From contig NZ_BMIN01000023.1 of the NCBI RefSeq assembly GCF_014642405.1, positions 1-60,298 of the forward strand: DNA of 60,298 bases. Reading direction: 5' to 3'. Made by a program: the position numbers and the translations under genes. The notes below the pieces were generated by a model, which saw only the letters and a program-made list of their open reading frames with translations, was not told the origin of the DNA and made no database searches. This stretch comes from Pontibacillus salipaludis. Its GTDB lineage: Bacteria > Bacillota > Bacilli > Bacillales > BH030062. Below, in pieces: positions 20,155 through 33,900 of the stretch. Numbering within the stretch: position 1 is the first letter of the stretch; every line of letters begins with the position of its first letter.

Positions 20155-20523
20155 TTATAATACTTCTGGCGCAAGTGATACAATCTTCATGAATTTCTTA
20201 TCACGAAGTTCACGTGCAACAGGTCCGAAAATACGAGTACCACGTGGGCCTTTGTCGTCACGGATGATTACTGCAGCATTTTCATCGAAACGGATATAAG
20301 ATCCATCTTTACGGCGAACACCGCTCTTTGTACGTACGATAACCGCGCGTACTACTTCACCTTTTTTGACAACGCCTCCTGGTGTTGCTTGTTTCACTGA
20401 ACAAACAATAATATCACCAATATTGGCAGTCTTACGGCCAGATCCACCTAGTACTTTGATGGTTTGAACTTCACGAGCACCAGAGTTGTCTGCAACTTTT
20501 AAAGAAGTTTCCTGTTGAATCAT
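20155..20523 (-). CDS. rplN: 50S ribosomal protein L14
   Basis: L14 is at the subunit interface and binds the silencing factor RsfS. Its 122 residues have [19 protein letters not shown] at the start and the signature [17 protein letters not shown]. It follows rpsQ by 43 bases with GGGAGGTAA upstream. Confidence 0.98.
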   Translation of the reverse strand: MIQQETSLKVADNSGAREVQTIKVLGGSGRKTANIGDIIVCSVKQATPGGVVKKGEVVRAVIVRTKSGVRRKDGSYIRFDENAAVIIRDDKGPRGTRIFGPVARELRDKKFMKIVSLAPEVL

Positions 20524-20566
20524 ACGGTTGTTACCTCCCTTCGGGTTTCATCCCCTACGAACAATA

Positions 20567-20830
20567 TTAGATAATAACTGATTCTTCAACGATTTCAACT
20601 AAACGGAAACGCTTGCTAGCGGATAGCGGACGAGTTTCCATAATTTTAACGACATCGCCAAGTTTTGCAGCATTTTGCTCGTCGTGAGTTTTGAATTTCT
20701 TAGAATATTTAACACGCTTACCATATAGTTGGTGGAACTTATACGTTTCAACTAGTACAGTAATCGTTTTGTCCATTTTATCTGAAACAACACGGCCAGT
20801 GTAAACCTTACGATTATTGCGTTCACTCAT
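20567..20830 (-). CDS. rpsQ: 30S ribosomal protein S17
   Basis: S17 is a primary 16S-binding OB-fold protein. The 87-residue sequence begins [20 protein letters not shown] and holds the signature [20 protein letters not shown]. It follows rpmC by 28 bases with AGGAGGTTAG upstream of the ATG. Confidence 0.98.
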   Translation of the reverse strand: MSERNNRKVYTGRVVSDKMDKTITVLVETYKFHQLYGKRVKYSKKFKTHDEQNAAKLGDVVKIMETRPLSASKRFRLVEIVEESVII

Positions 20831-20858
20831 TTGAGGCTAACCTCCTCTCGATTATCGA

Positions 20859-21056
20859 TTATTTAGCGCCTAGCTCTCTTTCGCGAACAACGGTTTTCAT
20901 ACTCGCGATTGACTTACGTACTTGACGGATGCGAGCAGTGTTTTCAAGTTGACCAGTTGCTAGCTGGAAGCGTAGGTTAAATAGCTCTTCTTTAAGAGAC
21001 GTAACTTTTTGTTCAATTTCGGCAGTGGTTAGTTCTCTGATTTCATTAGCCTTCAT
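20859..21056 (-). CDS. rpmC: 50S ribosomal protein L29
   Basis: L29 lies at the exit tunnel and helps dock SRP and trigger factor. ATG 21056 gives [18 protein letters not shown] and 65 residues, the family length; a longer frame beginning at 21080 would add eight residues inside rplP. The chosen start overlaps the rplP stop by 11 bases, as in other Bacilli. Confidence 0.97.
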   Translation of the reverse strand: MKANEIRELTTAEIEQKVTSLKEELFNLRFQLATGQLENTARIRQVRKSIASMKTVVRERELGAK

Positions 21057-21480
21057 TGATCTCACCACCAATTTCTTCACGTTTTACAAACTTCGTTTTG
21101 ATCGGCAGTTTGTGAGAAGCAAGACGTAATGCTTCACGTGCTACTTCTTCTGAAACTCCAGCAACTTCAAACATGATCTTGCCTGGTTTCGTAACTGCTA
21201 CCCAACCTTCAGGTGCACCTTTACCGGAACCCATACGTACTTCTAGGGGCTTCGCTGTGTAAGGTTTATCTGGGAAGATTTTAATCCATACTTTACCGCC
21301 ACGTTTCATGTAACGAGTCATTGCAATACGAGCTGCCTCGATTTGACGGCTTGTAATACGTGCTGGTTCAACAGCTTGTAGTCCAAATTCACCGAAAGCT
21401 ACTGTAGTACCGCCTTTCGCACGGCCTGCTAAACTATCACGGTGTTGCTTACGATATTTTACGCGTTTTGGCATTAACAT
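21046..21480 (-). CDS. rplP: 50S ribosomal protein L16
   Basis: L16 organises the A-site side of the large subunit. The 144-residue protein reads [16 protein letters not shown] and contains [20 protein letters not shown]-type core and [14 protein letters not shown] dozen residues in the N-terminal region are typical of the family. It follows rpsC by 18 bases and overlaps rpmC at its end. Confidence 0.98.
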   Translation of the reverse strand: MLMPKRVKYRKQHRDSLAGRAKGGTTVAFGEFGLQAVEPARITSRQIEAARIAMTRYMKRGGKVWIKIFPDKPYTAKPLEVRMGSGKGAPEGWVAVTKPGKIMFEVAGVSEEVAREALRLASHKLPIKTKFVKREEIGGEINEG

Positions 21481-21498
21481 TATGCTTTTCCCCCTTCC

Positions 21499-22137
21499 TT
21501 AGTTTCGTTTTGATGGAAGGACTTCTCCACGGTAGATCCACACTTTGACACCTAGTTTACCGTAAGTTGTGTCAGCTTCTGCAGTACCGTAATCGATGTC
21601 TGCGCGAAGTGTGTGTAGTGGTACAGTACCTTCACTGTAAGATTCTGCGCGAGCAATGTCAGCTCCGCCTAGACGACCAGATACCTGAGTACGAATTCCT
21701 TTCGCTCCTCCACGCATAGCACGTTGGATAGTTTGTTTCTGAGCGCGACGGAATGATACACGGTTTTCTAGTTGACGTGCAATATTCTCAGCAACTAATG
21801 CTGCATCTAAATCAGCTTTCTTCACTTCAACGATGTTGATGTGAACACGTTTGCCAGATAGATCATTTAGAGATTTACGAAGTGCTTCAACCTCAGAACC
21901 ACCTTTACCAATTACCATACCTGGCTTTGCAGTGTGGATAGTAACGTTAACGCGGTTCGCAGCACGTTCGATTTCAATAGTAGATACAGAAGCATCTTGT
22001 AGACGCTGTTCTACATATTCACGAATCTTAATGTCTTCATGAAGTAAATCTGCATAGTCTTTGCCAGCGTACCATTTTGACTCCCAGTCACGAATGACAC
22101 CAATACGCAGACCTACTGGATTAACTTTTTGACCCAC
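21499..22137 (-). CDS. rpsC: 30S ribosomal protein S3
   Basis: S3 forms part of the mRNA entry helicase of the small subunit. The 212 residues include the KH domain ([18 protein letters not shown]) and the C-terminal domain [20 protein letters not shown]. It is about six residues shorter at the C terminus than B. subtilis S3, ending GEVLPSKRN. It lies four bases after rplV. Confidence 0.98.
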   Translation of the reverse strand: MGQKVNPVGLRIGVIRDWESKWYAGKDYADLLHEDIKIREYVEQRLQDASVSTIEIERAANRVNVTIHTAKPGMVIGKGGSEVEALRKSLNDLSGKRVHINIVEVKKADLDAALVAENIARQLENRVSFRRAQKQTIQRAMRGGAKGIRTQVSGRLGGADIARAESYSEGTVPLHTLRADIDYGTAEADTTYGKLGVKVWIYRGEVLPSKRN

Positions 22138-22140
22138 TGA

Positions 22141-22482
22141 TTATCCCTCCTTCTTTTCTGATACAACGACCGTGATATGACTAGTACGTTTGTTGATCTG
22201 ACTTGCGCGTCCCATCGCACGTGGACGGAAACGTTTAAGAGTTACGCCTTCGTTAACAAAAGCTTCAGATACTACTAGACTATCCGGGTCCATTTCATAG
22301 TTATGCTCCGCATTTGCAATAGCAGAGTTTAGTACTTTTTCAATCTCTGGTGAAGCTCCACGCTCTGTGTGACGCAGAATTGCAATTGCTTCCCCAACCT
22401 TTTTTCCTCGAATTAAATCAATAACCAAACGAGCTTTACGAGGAGCAATACGAACGGATTTCGCAACGGCTTTGGCTTGCAT
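22141..22482 (-). CDS. rplV: 50S ribosomal protein L22
   Basis: L22 lines the peptide exit tunnel; its beta-hairpin forms the macrolide-sensitive constriction. The 113 residues contain [18 protein letters not shown] and the hairpin region [20 protein letters not shown], wild type with no insertion. It follows rpsS by 19 bases with AGGAGGCAC upstream. Confidence 0.98.
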   Translation of the reverse strand: MQAKAVAKSVRIAPRKARLVIDLIRGKKVGEAIAILRHTERGASPEIEKVLNSAIANAEHNYEMDPDSLVVSEAFVNEGVTLKRFRPRAMGRASQINKRTSHITVVVSEKKEG

Positions 22483-22501
22483 CTTGTGTGCCTCCTCTCA
22501 T

Positions 22502-22780
22502 TTAGCGTTTTGTTTTCTTATCATCGCCACTATGGCCTTTGAACGTACGTGTTGGTGCGAACTCACCAAGTTTGTGGCCTACCATGTCTTCTGTAACATA
22601 TACAGGTACATGTTTGCGTCCATCATAAATTGCGATAGTATGACCCACAAAGTTAGGGAAGATTGTAGAACGACGAGACCAAGTTTTAATAACCTGATGT
22701 TGCCCGCTCTCATTCAAACCTTCAACTTTTTTCATTAAATGATCATCAACGAAAGGTCCCTTTTTTAGGCTACGACCCAT
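22502..22780 (-). CDS. rpsS: 30S ribosomal protein S19
   Basis: S19 is in the small-subunit head, partnered with S13. The 92-residue sequence [20 protein letters not shown] and [17 protein letters not shown] is canonical. It lies 57 bases after rplB, the widest gap in this stretch, with AAGGGAGGTT upstream. Confidence 0.98.
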   Translation of the reverse strand: MGRSLKKGPFVDDHLMKKVEGLNESGQHQVIKTWSRRSTIFPNFVGHTIAIYDGRKHVPVYVTEDMVGHKLGEFAPTRTFKGHSGDDKKTKR

Positions 22781-22837
22781 GCATAAACCTCCCTTCGTGA
22801 TTGACAGTCGAGTTAACTCACCCGACGTCTATCCCGA

Positions 22838-23668
22838 TTATTTTTTACGACGACGTACGATATATTTATCAGACGACTTGTTGCGTTTGCGTGTTTTCTT
22901 TCCAAGTGTAGGTTTGCCCCATGGTGACATTGGAGATGGAAGACCGATTGGTGCACGTCCTTCACCACCACCGTGTGGGTGATCTACTGGGTTCATAACA
23001 GAACCACGAACTGTTGGGCGGATACCTTTCCAACGAGAACGACCAGCTTTACCTACGTTGATAAGTTCATGCTCAAGGTTACCTACTTGACCTACTGTAG
23101 CGCGGCAAGTACCTAGAACTAAGCGAACTTCACCAGATTTAAGACGTACTAGAGTGTATTTACCTTCACGTCCAAGAATTTGTGCAGATGCACCAGCTGA
23201 ACGTGCGATTTGTCCACCGCGTCCTGGTTTAAGTTCAATGTTGTGAACTGTTGTACCAACTGGGATATCTTGAAGTGTTAACGCGTTACCTACCTTGATG
23301 TCAGCTTCAGAACCAGAAATAATTTCAGTTCCTACTTTAAGACCTTTAGGAGCTAGGATATAGCGTTTTTCACCATCCACGTAGTTGATTAGAGCAATGT
23401 TAGCGGAACGGTTCGGATCGTACTCAACTGTAGCAACGCGTCCTGGTATTCCATCTTTGTCGCGTTTGAAGTCGATCATACGGTATTGACGCTTATGACC
23501 GCCGCCTTGATGACGAACTGTTAACCGACCTTGGTTGTTACGTCCACCTTTTCCGTGTAGAGGAGTTAGCAAGGATTTTTCTGGTTGATCAGTAGTGATC
23601 TCAGCGAAATCAGAACCTGACATGCTGCGACGACCGTTTGTAGTTGGTCTAAACTTTTTAATCGCCAT
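22838..23668 (-). CDS. rplB: 50S ribosomal protein L2
   Basis: L2 is required for subunit association and peptidyl transfer. The 276 residues include [17 protein letters not shown]-type N domain and the hallmark [19 protein letters not shown] with the conserved His of the catalytic neighbourhood. It follows rplW by 34 bases with GGAGGGAAATA upstream. Confidence 0.98.
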   Translation of the reverse strand: MAIKKFRPTTNGRRSMSGSDFAEITTDQPEKSLLTPLHGKGGRNNQGRLTVRHQGGGHKRQYRMIDFKRDKDGIPGRVATVEYDPNRSANIALINYVDGEKRYILAPKGLKVGTEIISGSEADIKVGNALTLQDIPVGTTVHNIELKPGRGGQIARSAGASAQILGREGKYTLVRLKSGEVRLVLGTCRATVGQVGNLEHELINVGKAGRSRWKGIRPTVRGSVMNPVDHPHGGGEGRAPIGLPSPMSPWGKPTLGKKTRKRNKSSDKYIVRRRKK

Positions 23669-23702
23669 CTTTATTTCCCTCCTTTATTTATCAATTTTTT
23701 AT

Positions 23703-23993
23703 TTAAGCACCTTCGAAGAATTCAAGCTCTTGGCTGTCTGGAGTTAGCTTAACGACTGCTTTTTTGCGGTCGGCACGGTAACCTCCATAACGTCCCATAC
23801 GCTTAAATTTACCATTAAGGTTCATTGTGTTTACTTTTTCAACTTTAACGCCAAAGATCACTTCAATAGCTTCTTTGATTTCAGTTTTATTAGCTTTTGG
23901 GCTAACTTCAAACGTGTATTTTTTCTCAGCCATTAGATCAGCGGATCTTTCTGTAATTACAGGGCGCTTAATAATATCACGTGGGTTCTTCAT
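23703..23993 (-). CDS. rplW: 50S ribosomal protein L23
   Basis: L23 is the main docking site for trigger factor and SRP at the tunnel exit. The 96-residue protein has [23 protein letters not shown] and the loop [16 protein letters not shown]. Its start overlaps the rplD stop by one base (TAATG), so translation is coupled. Confidence 0.98.
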   Translation of the reverse strand: MKNPRDIIKRPVITERSADLMAEKKYTFEVSPKANKTEIKEAIEVIFGVKVEKVNTMNLNGKFKRMGRYGGYRADRKKAVVKLTPDSQELEFFEGA

Positions 23994-24613
23994 TATGCAA
24001 GCACCTCCCCTGCTTTTTCAGCTGCATCTTTAGTTAAGACCAGCTTGTCATGCGTTAACAAGTCAAGTACGTTAACTTGTTCAACAGTTAGTACTTTAAC
24101 ATCTTGGATGTTATTAGCTGATAGTACTACGTTTTCTTCCATGTTAGCTGTAACAATGATCGCTTCTTTAGCGTCTAGCTCTTTAAGCATGTTAACAACT
24201 TCTTTAGTTTTAGGAGCTTCAAGAGAAAGACTCTCTAGAACGATAAGATCGTTATCAGCAGCTTTTTGAGAAAGAGCAGATTTTAAAGCTAAACGACGAA
24301 CTTTTTTAGGTAGTTTGTAGCTGTAGCTACGTGGAGTTGGACCGAATACAGTTCCTCCGCCTACCCACTGTGGTGAACGGATTGAACCTTGACGTGCACG
24401 TCCAGTTCCTTTTTGACGCCATGGTTTGCGTCCTCCGCCACTTACTTCAGAGCGATTTTTAACTAAATGAGTACCTTGACGTAATGAAGCACGTTGCATT
24501 AATACAGCTTCGTTCATTACATGTGTGTTTGGCTCAATACCGAAAACGGACTCATTCAACTCAACATCGCCTACTTGAGAACCGCTTTGGTTAAATAGTG
24601 CTACTTTAGGCAT
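23993..24613 (-). CDS. rplD: 50S ribosomal protein L4
   Basis: L4 reaches into the exit tunnel opposite L22. The 206-residue protein holds the extended loop [20 protein letters not shown] then SPQWVGGG, without insertions that would suggest macrolide resistance. In E. coli L4 represses this operon; whether it does so in Bacilli is not established by this sequence. Overlaps rplW by one base. Confidence 0.98.
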   Translation of the reverse strand: MPKVALFNQSGSQVGDVELNESVFGIEPNTHVMNEAVLMQRASLRQGTHLVKNRSEVSGGGRKPWRQKGTGRARQGSIRSPQWVGGGTVFGPTPRSYSYKLPKKVRRLALKSALSQKAADNDLIVLESLSLEAPKTKEVVNMLKELDAKEAIIVTANMEENVVLSANNIQDVKVLTVEQVNVLDLLTHDKLVLTKDAAEKAGEVLA

Positions 24614-24637
24614 GACATATCCTCCCTTCGTATTGTA

Positions 24638-25267
24638 TTAGTTAGCCTTATTTGCACTTGTGATTTTCACGTAAGACTTCTTCGCACCTGGTACGTTACC
24701 TTTGATAAGAAGTAGGTTACGTTCTTCATCAACTTTAACTACTTCAAGGTTTTGGATTGTGACTTGTTCGCCACCCATTTGACCTGGAAGGTTCATACCT
24801 TTGAATACGTGTCCTGGGTCCATTTGTCCCATAGAACCTGGACGACGGTGGTAACGAGAACCGTGAGTTTCAGGTCCACGACCTTGATTGTGGCGCTTAA
24901 TTGCACCTTGGAAACCTTTACCCTTCGAAATACCAGTAACGTTAATAACATCACCAGCTGCAAATACGTTAACAGAAACCTCTTGACCTAATTCGAAGTC
25001 TTCAAGGTTTGCATCACGGAATTCACGAACGAAGCGCTTAGGAGCAGCCTCAGCTTTACCAGCATGGCCTTTCTCAGCTTTGTTAGCTAATTTATCTCGT
25101 TTGTCCGCAAAACCGATCTGAACAGCTTCATAACCGTCATTTTCAGAAGTCTTCTTCTGTAGTACAACGTTTTGATCAGCTTGAACAACTGTTACTGGTA
25201 CTAATTCGCCAGTTTCATCAAAAAGCTGTGTCATACCGACTTTACGACCTAAGATTCCTTTCGTCAT
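24638..25267 (-). CDS. rplC: 50S ribosomal protein L3
   Basis: L3 is an early assembly protein near the peptidyl transferase centre. The 209 residues include [18 protein letters not shown] and the central loop [20 protein letters not shown], with the conserved GQMGGEQVT. It follows rpsJ by 30 bases with AGGAGGTGTGACG upstream. Confidence 0.98.
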   Translation of the reverse strand: MTKGILGRKVGMTQLFDETGELVPVTVVQADQNVVLQKKTSENDGYEAVQIGFADKRDKLANKAEKGHAGKAEAAPKRFVREFRDANLEDFELGQEVSVNVFAAGDVINVTGISKGKGFQGAIKRHNQGRGPETHGSRYHRRPGSMGQMDPGHVFKGMNLPGQMGGEQVTIQNLEVVKVDEERNLLLIKGNVPGAKKSYVKITSANKAN

Positions 25268-25297
25268 CCGTCACACCTCCTATTTATTCATATAGTT

Positions 25298-25736
<439 letters not shown>

Positions 25737-25742
25737 TTATTT

Positions 25743-25771
25743 ATTATAATAAATAATGGGCACAAATGCAA
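25743..25771 (-). promoter_or_regulatory. S10 operon promoter, proximal
   Basis: TTGCAT (25766-25771) and TATAAT (25743-25748), 17-base spacer, minus strand. Confidence 0.75.
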
Positions 25772-25810
25772 TAACAAATTATTTTTTCCGTATGTGATTG
25801 CACTTTTATT

Positions 25811-25839
25811 ATTATACAAAGGTATTTCCTTGTTTTCAA
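25811..25839 (-). promoter_or_regulatory. S10 operon promoter, distal
   Basis: TTGAAA (25834-25839) and TATAAT (25811-25816), 17-base spacer, minus strand, 68 bases ahead of the proximal promoter. From 25840 to 25973 the sequence is AT-rich with no gene that I can support. Confidence 0.8.
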
Positions 25840-25973
25840 GGGGACATACCTTATTTATTAGGTTTCTTTGTAATTTTTCTTCCATAACACAAGAGTTTAG
25901 CAGTATATATCATGTTTGATCGTAAAACACATATATATAGTAGAAACTCGTTTTATTTAAACTTACACAACAA

Positions 25974-26010
25974 ATAAAAAAAGCAGCGAGCTCTTTGAGC
26001 TCACTGCTTT
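25974..26010 (-). terminator. str operon terminator after tuf
   Basis: The minus strand has AAAGCAGTGAGCTC, a short AAA loop, GAGCTCGCTGCTT and a T7 tract, 16 bases after the tuf stop. Confidence 0.93.
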
Positions 26011-26025
26011 ATTCATTAAATAAGA

Positions 26026-27216
<1,191 letters not shown>

Positions 27217-27275
27217 TCTAAAACTTCCTCCTTTAAATATAAGAAAATGTTATTGTAAATATATTTGTTGTACAA

Positions 27276-27303
27276 GAGCTAACTGCCAAATGACAACTAG
27301 CTC
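27276..27303 (-). other. hairpin in the fusA-tuf gap
   Basis: In the mRNA GAGCTAGTTGTC pairs with GGCAGTTAGCTC through about 12 base pairs, including wobbles, around an ATTT loop. No T run follows, so it is not a simple terminator; it could be a processing site or stabilise the abundant tuf message. Confidence 0.55.
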
Positions 27304-27320
27304 CTATACGTACAATACAA

Positions 27321-27349
27321 GTTATACTTGAGATTTACGAAAAAATCAA
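27321..27349 (-). promoter_or_regulatory. possible tuf promoter
   Basis: TTGATT (27344-27349) and TATAAC (27321-27326), 17-base spacer, directly after the fusA stop. An independent tuf promoter is plausible but the boxes are not strong. Confidence 0.4.
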
Positions 27350-29428
27350 TTACTGACCAGAATTTTTCTTGATAATCTCTTCAGAAATGCTCTTCGGTAC
27401 TTCTTCATAATGAGAGAAGTGCATCGTGTACGTTCCGCGACCTTGTGTGTTAGAACGAAGACTTGTTGCATAACCGAACATTTCAGAAAGAGGTACGAAT
27501 GCTTTAACAAGTTGAGCAGTACCACGAGTATCCATACCTTCTACACGTCCACGACGGGAAGTTACGTCACCCATGATGTCTCCCATGTATTCTTCAGGGA
27601 TTACGATCTCAACTTTCATCATTGGTTCAAGAAGAACTGGTTTACATTTATTTTTCGCTTCTTTAAGTGCCATAGAAGCGGCAACTTTATAAGCCATTTC
27701 GTTGGAGTCTACATCGTGGTAAGAACCATCGAATAGCGTTGCTTTAATGTCGATTAGTGGATATCCGGCAACAACACCGTTTTCCATAGCTTCTTCGACA
27801 CCTTGTTGTACTGATGCGATGTATTCACGAGGAATTACACCACCAACAATTTTGTTTTGGAATTCAAAGCCAGCGCCTTCTTCGTTTGGCTCGAATGTCA
27901 TCCATACGTGACCGTATTGTCCACGACCACCAGACTGACGTACGAACTTACCTTCAACGTTTGCAGATCCGCGGAACGTTTCACGGTAAGCAACCTGTGG
28001 GTTACCAATGTTCGCTTCTACTTTGAACTCGCGACGAAGACGGTCCACGATGATGTCTAGGTGTAGTTCACCCATACCAGAGATGATCGTTTGACCAGTC
28101 TCAACGTTTGTTTCCGTCTTGAATGTTGGATCTTCTTCAGCCAACTTACCAAGTGCGATAGACATCTTATCTTGGTCAGCTTTAGACTTCGGTTCGATCG
28201 CAACAGAGATTACTGGCTCAGGGAATTCCATGGATTCTAAGATAACAAGATTCTTTTCATCACATAGAGTGTCACCTGTAGCTGTATCTTTAAGACCAAC
28301 ACCAGCTGCAATATCTCCTGTGTATACTTCAGAGATCTCTTCACGAGAGTTTGCGTGCATTTGCAGGATACGACCTACGCGCTCACGCTTGTCTTTAGTA
28401 GAGTTCTTAACGTATGAACCAGAAGATAATACACCAGAGTATACGCGGAAGAATGTTAACTTACCAACGTATGGGTCTGTCATTACCTTAAAGGCAAGAG
28501 CTGAGAATGGTTCTTTGTCGTCTGCTTTACGAACTACTTGTTCCTCAGTACGTGGAACGAAACCTTCAATTGGAGGTACGTCCAGTGGAGATGGAAGGTA
28601 GTCTAGTACAGCATCGATTAATAACTGAACACCTTTGTTCTTAAATGCAGAACCGCATAGAACTGGGTAGAAATCAACATTTAAAGTAGCTTGACGAATT
28701 GCAGTCATAAGCTCTTCGTTCGTGAATTCTTCACCCTCAAGGTATCTCATCATTAATTCTTCATCAGATTCCGCAACAGCTTCAATTAGCTTGCCACGGT
28801 ATTCTTCAGCTTGTTCCTTGTATTCCTCAGGGATTTCACGTGCTTCAAGACGTGTACCTAAGTCATCTTCGTAGAAATAAGCTTGCATACCGATTAAATC
28901 GATAATACCTTCAAACTCATCTTCTGCACCAATTGGTAATTGGATTGGATGAGCATTCGCGCCAAGGCGATCTTGAAGTGTACCAGTAGAGTATAGGAAG
29001 TCAGCTCCTACTTTGTCCATCTTGTTAATGAAAACAATACGAGGAACACCGTAAGTAGTGGCCTGACGCCATACTGTTTCTGTTTGTGGTTCTACACCAG
29101 ACTGTGCGTCTAGTACAGCCACAGAACCATCAAGTACACGTAGAGAACGTTCAACTTCTACTGTGAAGTCTACGTGTCCAGGTGTATCAATGATATTGAT
29201 GCGGTGGTCTTTCCACTGTGCAGTTGTTGCTGCAGAAGTGATTGTAATACCACGGTCTTGTTCCTGCTCCATCCAGTCCATTTGAGACGCACCTTCGTGC
29301 GTTTCACCTAGCTTGTGGATACGACCTGTATAGAACAAGATACGTTCTGTAGCAGTGGTTTTACCAGCATCGATGTGAGCCATGATACCGATATTACGTG
29401 TCTTTTCCAAGGAGAACTCTCTAGGCAT
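27350..29428 (-). CDS. fusA: elongation factor G
   Basis: EF-G catalyses translocation and, with RRF, ribosome recycling. The 692-residue protein starts [20 protein letters not shown] with P-loop AHIDAGKT (17-24), then DTPGHVDF and NKMDK; domain IV loop [13 protein letters not shown] and domain V through [15 protein letters not shown] are intact. It follows rpsG by 45 bases with AGGAGAAGAA upstream. Confidence 0.98.
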   Translation of the reverse strand: MPREFSLEKTRNIGIMAHIDAGKTTATERILFYTGRIHKLGETHEGASQMDWMEQEQDRGITITSAATTAQWKDHRINIIDTPGHVDFTVEVERSLRVLDGSVAVLDAQSGVEPQTETVWRQATTYGVPRIVFINKMDKVGADFLYSTGTLQDRLGANAHPIQLPIGAEDEFEGIIDLIGMQAYFYEDDLGTRLEAREIPEEYKEQAEEYRGKLIEAVAESDEELMMRYLEGEEFTNEELMTAIRQATLNVDFYPVLCGSAFKNKGVQLLIDAVLDYLPSPLDVPPIEGFVPRTEEQVVRKADDKEPFSALAFKVMTDPYVGKLTFFRVYSGVLSSGSYVKNSTKDKRERVGRILQMHANSREEISEVYTGDIAAGVGLKDTATGDTLCDEKNLVILESMEFPEPVISVAIEPKSKADQDKMSIALGKLAEEDPTFKTETNVETGQTIISGMGELHLDIIVDRLRREFKVEANIGNPQVAYRETFRGSANVEGKFVRQSGGRGQYGHVWMTFEPNEEGAGFEFQNKIVGGVIPREYIASVQQGVEEAMENGVVAGYPLIDIKATLFDGSYHDVDSNEMAYKVAASMALKEAKNKCKPVLLEPMMKVEIVIPEEYMGDIMGDVTSRRGRVEGMDTRGTAQLVKAFVPLSEMFGYATSLRSNTQGRGTYTMHFSHYEEVPKSISEEIIKKNSGQ

Positions 29429-29473
29429 GCGTTCTTCTCCTCCCTATTGGGTGATATAGTTTGATGTTCGTTA

Positions 29474-29989
<516 letters not shown>

Positions 29990-29999
29990 TTAACTTGCC

Positions 30000-30413
30000 T
30001 TATTTTTTAGGTTTTTTCGTTCCGTACTTAGAACGACCTTGCATGCGGCCTTCAACACCAGCAGTGTCAAGAGCACCACGTACAATGTGGTAACGTACAC
30101 CCGGCAAGTCTTTTACACGTCCACCACGGATAAGAACAACACTGTGCTCTTGTAGGTTGTGGCCGATACCAGGGATATACGCAGTTACTTCGATGCTGTT
30201 CGTTAAACGAACACGAGCATATTTACGAAGTGCAGAGTTCGGTTTCTTCGGTGTTAGCGTACCAACACGTGTACAAACACCACGCTTTTGTGGAGAAGAA
30301 AGATCAGTGAACTTCTTCTTGTAGCTATTGTAGCCTTTGTTAAGCGCTGGAGAGTCTGACATTTTCTTTTTAGAAACGCGACCTTTACGTACTAATTGAT
30401 TAATAGTAGGCAT
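30000..30413 (-). CDS. rpsL: 30S ribosomal protein S12
   Basis: S12 monitors codon-anticodon pairing. The 137-residue sequence has [12 protein letters not shown], the loop [11 protein letters not shown] with wild-type lysines (streptomycin-sensitive form) and [20 protein letters not shown]. It is preceded by AAGGGAGGAT. A terminator-like hairpin lies about 70 bases upstream, so expression may depend on read-through from ybxF. Confidence 0.98.
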   Translation of the reverse strand: MPTINQLVRKGRVSKKKMSDSPALNKGYNSYKKKFTDLSSPQKRGVCTRVGTLTPKKPNSALRKYARVRLTNSIEVTAYIPGIGHNLQEHSVVLIRGGRVKDLPGVRYHIVRGALDTAGVEGRMQGRSKYGTKKPKK

Positions 30414-30477
30414 GTGATTATCCTCCCTTCAAATTCACTTTTGTAATACCACACATCCAGGTGGTTCATAAATAAGC

Positions 30478-30504
30478 AAAAAACAAAGCTTTCGCGAAAG
30501 TTTG
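30478..30504 (-). terminator. terminator-like hairpin between ybxF and rpsL
   Basis: On the minus strand CAAACTTTCGCGAAAGCTTTG folds as an imperfect stem and is followed directly by T6. In this position it may act as an attenuator, as downstream rpsL lacks a clear promoter of its own. Confidence 0.5.
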
Positions 30505-30520
30505 CCTTTCCGCCAAAACT

Positions 30521-30772
30521 TTATTGCTTTATCGCAACTACAGCTGCTCCCACATCAATCCCACAAGCTTTACCCAATTTATTCATTGAATCAACTCGTG
30601 CGAAAGGAGTTCCACACTCTTCTGCGAGTCGCAGTACTTTAGCCGTTACATGCTGATCAGCATCATCAGCAACAATAACTTCTTGAACTTGACCATGTTT
30701 TATAGCTTTCATGGTTTGCTTTGTTCCAATTACTACATTCGACTTAGCCTGTGCTACTTTTTCATAAGACAT
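30521..30772 (-). CDS. ybxF: L7Ae-family kink-turn RNA-binding protein
   Basis: YbxF of B. subtilis binds kink-turn RNAs such as riboswitches and associates with ribosomes. The 83-residue L7Ae/L30e/S12e fold here shows [26 protein letters not shown] and [21 protein letters not shown], the RNA-binding face. It follows rpoC behind its own sigma-A promoter and heads the str genes, as in B. subtilis. TTGGAGGATATAG precedes the ATG. Confidence 0.93.
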   Translation of the reverse strand: MSYEKVAQAKSNVVIGTKQTMKAIKHGQVQEVIVADDADQHVTAKVLRLAEECGTPFARVDSMNKLGKACGIDVGAAVVAIKQ

Positions 30773-30820
30773 TTAACTATATCCTCCAAAGTAACAAGGA
30801 TAAATGGAAGCACCTAGAAT

Positions 30821-30849
30821 ATAGTATCACCCGCATCTAATAATGTCAA
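30821..30849 (-). promoter_or_regulatory. str operon promoter upstream of ybxF
   Basis: TTGACA (30844-30849) and TACTAT (30821-30826), 17-base spacer, minus strand. I see no terminator between rpoC and this promoter. Confidence 0.85.
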
Positions 30850-30918
30850 CGTGGTTACAATATTTTTTCTAGATGCCTCCTAGATTATCACTTGCTTCAT
30901 CAGCTTACTATTACAAAA

Positions 30919-33900
30919 TTAAGACTGTGTGATCTCTTCAGGCTCTTCAGCTTTAATCATATCTTCTGTTAGTTCATCGGATGCTGGTTGAACTGAACGG
31001 TAGCGAGGCATACCCGTACCGGCCGGAACCAACTTACCAATAATAACATTTTCTTTAAGTCCAAGCAATTCGTCACGTTTTCCTTTGATTGCAGCATCAG
31101 TTAGGACACGAGTTGTCTCCTGGAAGGACGCAGCAGATAAGAAGGAATCTGTTTCTAGCGATGCTTTCGTGATTCCAAGTAGCACTGGACGACCTACCGC
31201 TGGTTGGCTTCCTTCTACAAGTGCACCACGGTTTGCTTCACGGAATTGGTGGATCTCAAGTAGTGAACCAGGAAGTACATCTGTATCACCGGCGTCAAGC
31301 ACACGAACTTTACGAAGCATCTGGCGGACCATTACCTCAACGTGCTTATCGCCGATTTCTACACCCTGCATACGGTAAACTTTCTGGACTTCACGTAGAA
31401 GATACATCTCAACGCCTTCTACACCTTGAATCTTCAATAATTCTTTTGGATCAACAGAACCTTCTGTTAGCTCTTCACCAGCTTGGACAGTGTCTCCAAC
31501 CGTAACCTTCATACGAGCACCATATGGAGCTGTGTAGCTACGCTTTTCAACTTCGCCTTGAACTGTAATTTCAAGCTTTTCTTTTACTTCGTTAACTTCT
31601 TCTACTGTACCATGGATCTCACTGATTACAGCTTGACCTTTAGGGTTACGAGCTTCAAATAACTCTTGGATACGAGGAAGACCTTGTGTGATATCATCCC
31701 CTGCAACACCACCAGTGTGGAAGGTACGCATTGTAAGCTGTGTACCTGGTTCACCGATCGATTGTGCAGCAATAATACCAACAGCTTCGCCAACTTCAAC
31801 TTCTGAGCCAGTTGCTAAGTTGCGACCGTAACATTTCTTACATACACCATGGCGTGTATTACATGTGAATGCAGAACGGATCGTTACTTTTTCAACACCC
31901 GCATCTACAATCGAACGTGCCATGTCTTCAGTGATAATTTGATCACGAGTTGCCATTGCTTCGCCTGTTTCTGGGTGACGGACCGTCTTGAACGCAGTAC
32001 GTCCAATCAGGCGATCAATAAGTGGTTCGATCATTTCCGTACCTTCAGTAAGGGAAGCTACTTCTAAGCCTCGGTCAGTGCCACAATCATCTTCACGGAC
32101 GATAACATCTTGTGCTACGTCAACTAGACGACGAGTAAGGTAACCTGAGTCGGCTGTTTTCAGTGCTGTATCGGCAAGACCTTTACGAGCACCGTGTGTA
32201 GAGATAAAGTACTCTAGAACCGTCAGACCTTCACGGAAACTTGATTTGATTGGAAGTTCGATGATCTTACCAGCCGGGTTGGCCATAAGACCACGCATAC
32301 CAGCTAACTGTGTGAAGTTAGATGCGTTACCACGAGCTCCGGAATCACTCATCATGAAGATCGGGTTGGCAGGGTCAAGTGACTGCATTAGGCGATCTTG
32401 AATATCATCTTTGGCCGCTGACCAAATAGCGATAACACGATCATAACGCTCATCATCTGTAATCAAACCACGACGGAACTGCTTCATAACTTTGTCTACT
32501 TTACCTTGAGCTTCTTCAAGGATGGTTTGTTTCTCTGGAAGTACCACAATGTCAGAAACACCAACAGTGATACCAGCTTTAGTTGAATAAGCGAAACCTA
32601 GATCCTTCATGCGGTCAAGCATTTTAGACGTTTCACTAATCTTAAAGCGTTTAAAGACTTCTGCGATAATGTTCCCAAGAATCTTCTTCTTAAATGGAGG
32701 AACTAAATCACGTTTTTTGATTTCCTCTTTAACATCTGTCCCCTTCTCAATAAAGTACATTTCAGGCGTTTTGCCTTCAAGGTTACTTTGAGTCGGTTCA
32801 TTAATGTAAGGGAAAGATTCAGGTAAAATTTCGTTGAAGATTAACTTACCAACAGTTGTTAACAATAGCTGGGTGTTTTGTTCTTCAGTGAATGTACCGT
32901 TATTTAATGAACGAGCATGCACAGCTACACGAGTGTGTAAGTGAACATAACCATTCTGATAAGCAATTAGAGCTTCGTTTGTATCTTTAAATACTTTACC
33001 TTCACCAACAGCGTCTTCGCGCTCTAGTGTTAAATAATAGTTACCTAAAACCATATCCTGTGAAGGAGTAACAACTGGCTTTCCATCCTTAGGGTTCAAG
33101 ATGTTTTGCGCAGCAAGCATTAAGATACGAGCTTCTGCTTGTGCCTCTGCAGATAGTGGTACGTGAACAGCCATTTGGTCACCATCAAAGTCAGCGTTAT
33201 ACGCTGTACATACTAGTGGGTGCAGGCGAATTGCACGACCTTCTACAAGAGTAGGTTCGAACGCTTGGATACCAAGACGGTGAAGTGTAGGGGCACGGTT
33301 TAGAAGAACCGGGTGCTCTTTAATCACTTCTTCTAGAACATCCCAAACTTCTGGGTGAATGCGTTCAATTTTACGTTTAGCAGACTTAATGTTGTGAGCA
33401 AGTCCGCGATCAACTAGTTCGCGCATTACAAAAGGCTTGAATAGTTCTAGTGCCATTTCTTTCGGTAAACCACACTGATACATCTTCAGACTAGGTCCAA
33501 CGACGATTACAGAACGACCAGAGTAGTCTACACGTTTACCAAGTAAGTTCTGACGGAAACGACCTTGTTTACCCTTTAGCATATGGGAAAGGGACTTAAG
33601 AGGACGGTTTCCTGGTCCAGTAACCGGACGGCCACGTCGGCCGTTATCAATTAAGGCATCTACAGCTTCTTGTAGCATACGCTTTTCGTTTTGAACGATA
33701 ATCGTAGGAGCTCCAAGATCTAAAAGACGCTTCAAACGGTTATTACGGTTAATTACACGACGATATAGGTCGTTTAAATCAGATGTCGCAAAACGTCCAC
33801 CGTCAAGTTGTACCATTGGGCGAATTTCCGGTGGGATTACAGGAAGAACATCTAAGATCATCCAAGATGGGTCATTACCCGAACCACGGAAAGCCTCAAG

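Noticed and set aside
28119-28601. 160-residue plus-strand open frame inside fusA
   Set aside because: Antisense to the conserved EF-G sequence, composition reflects the complementary strand and no start signal is present.
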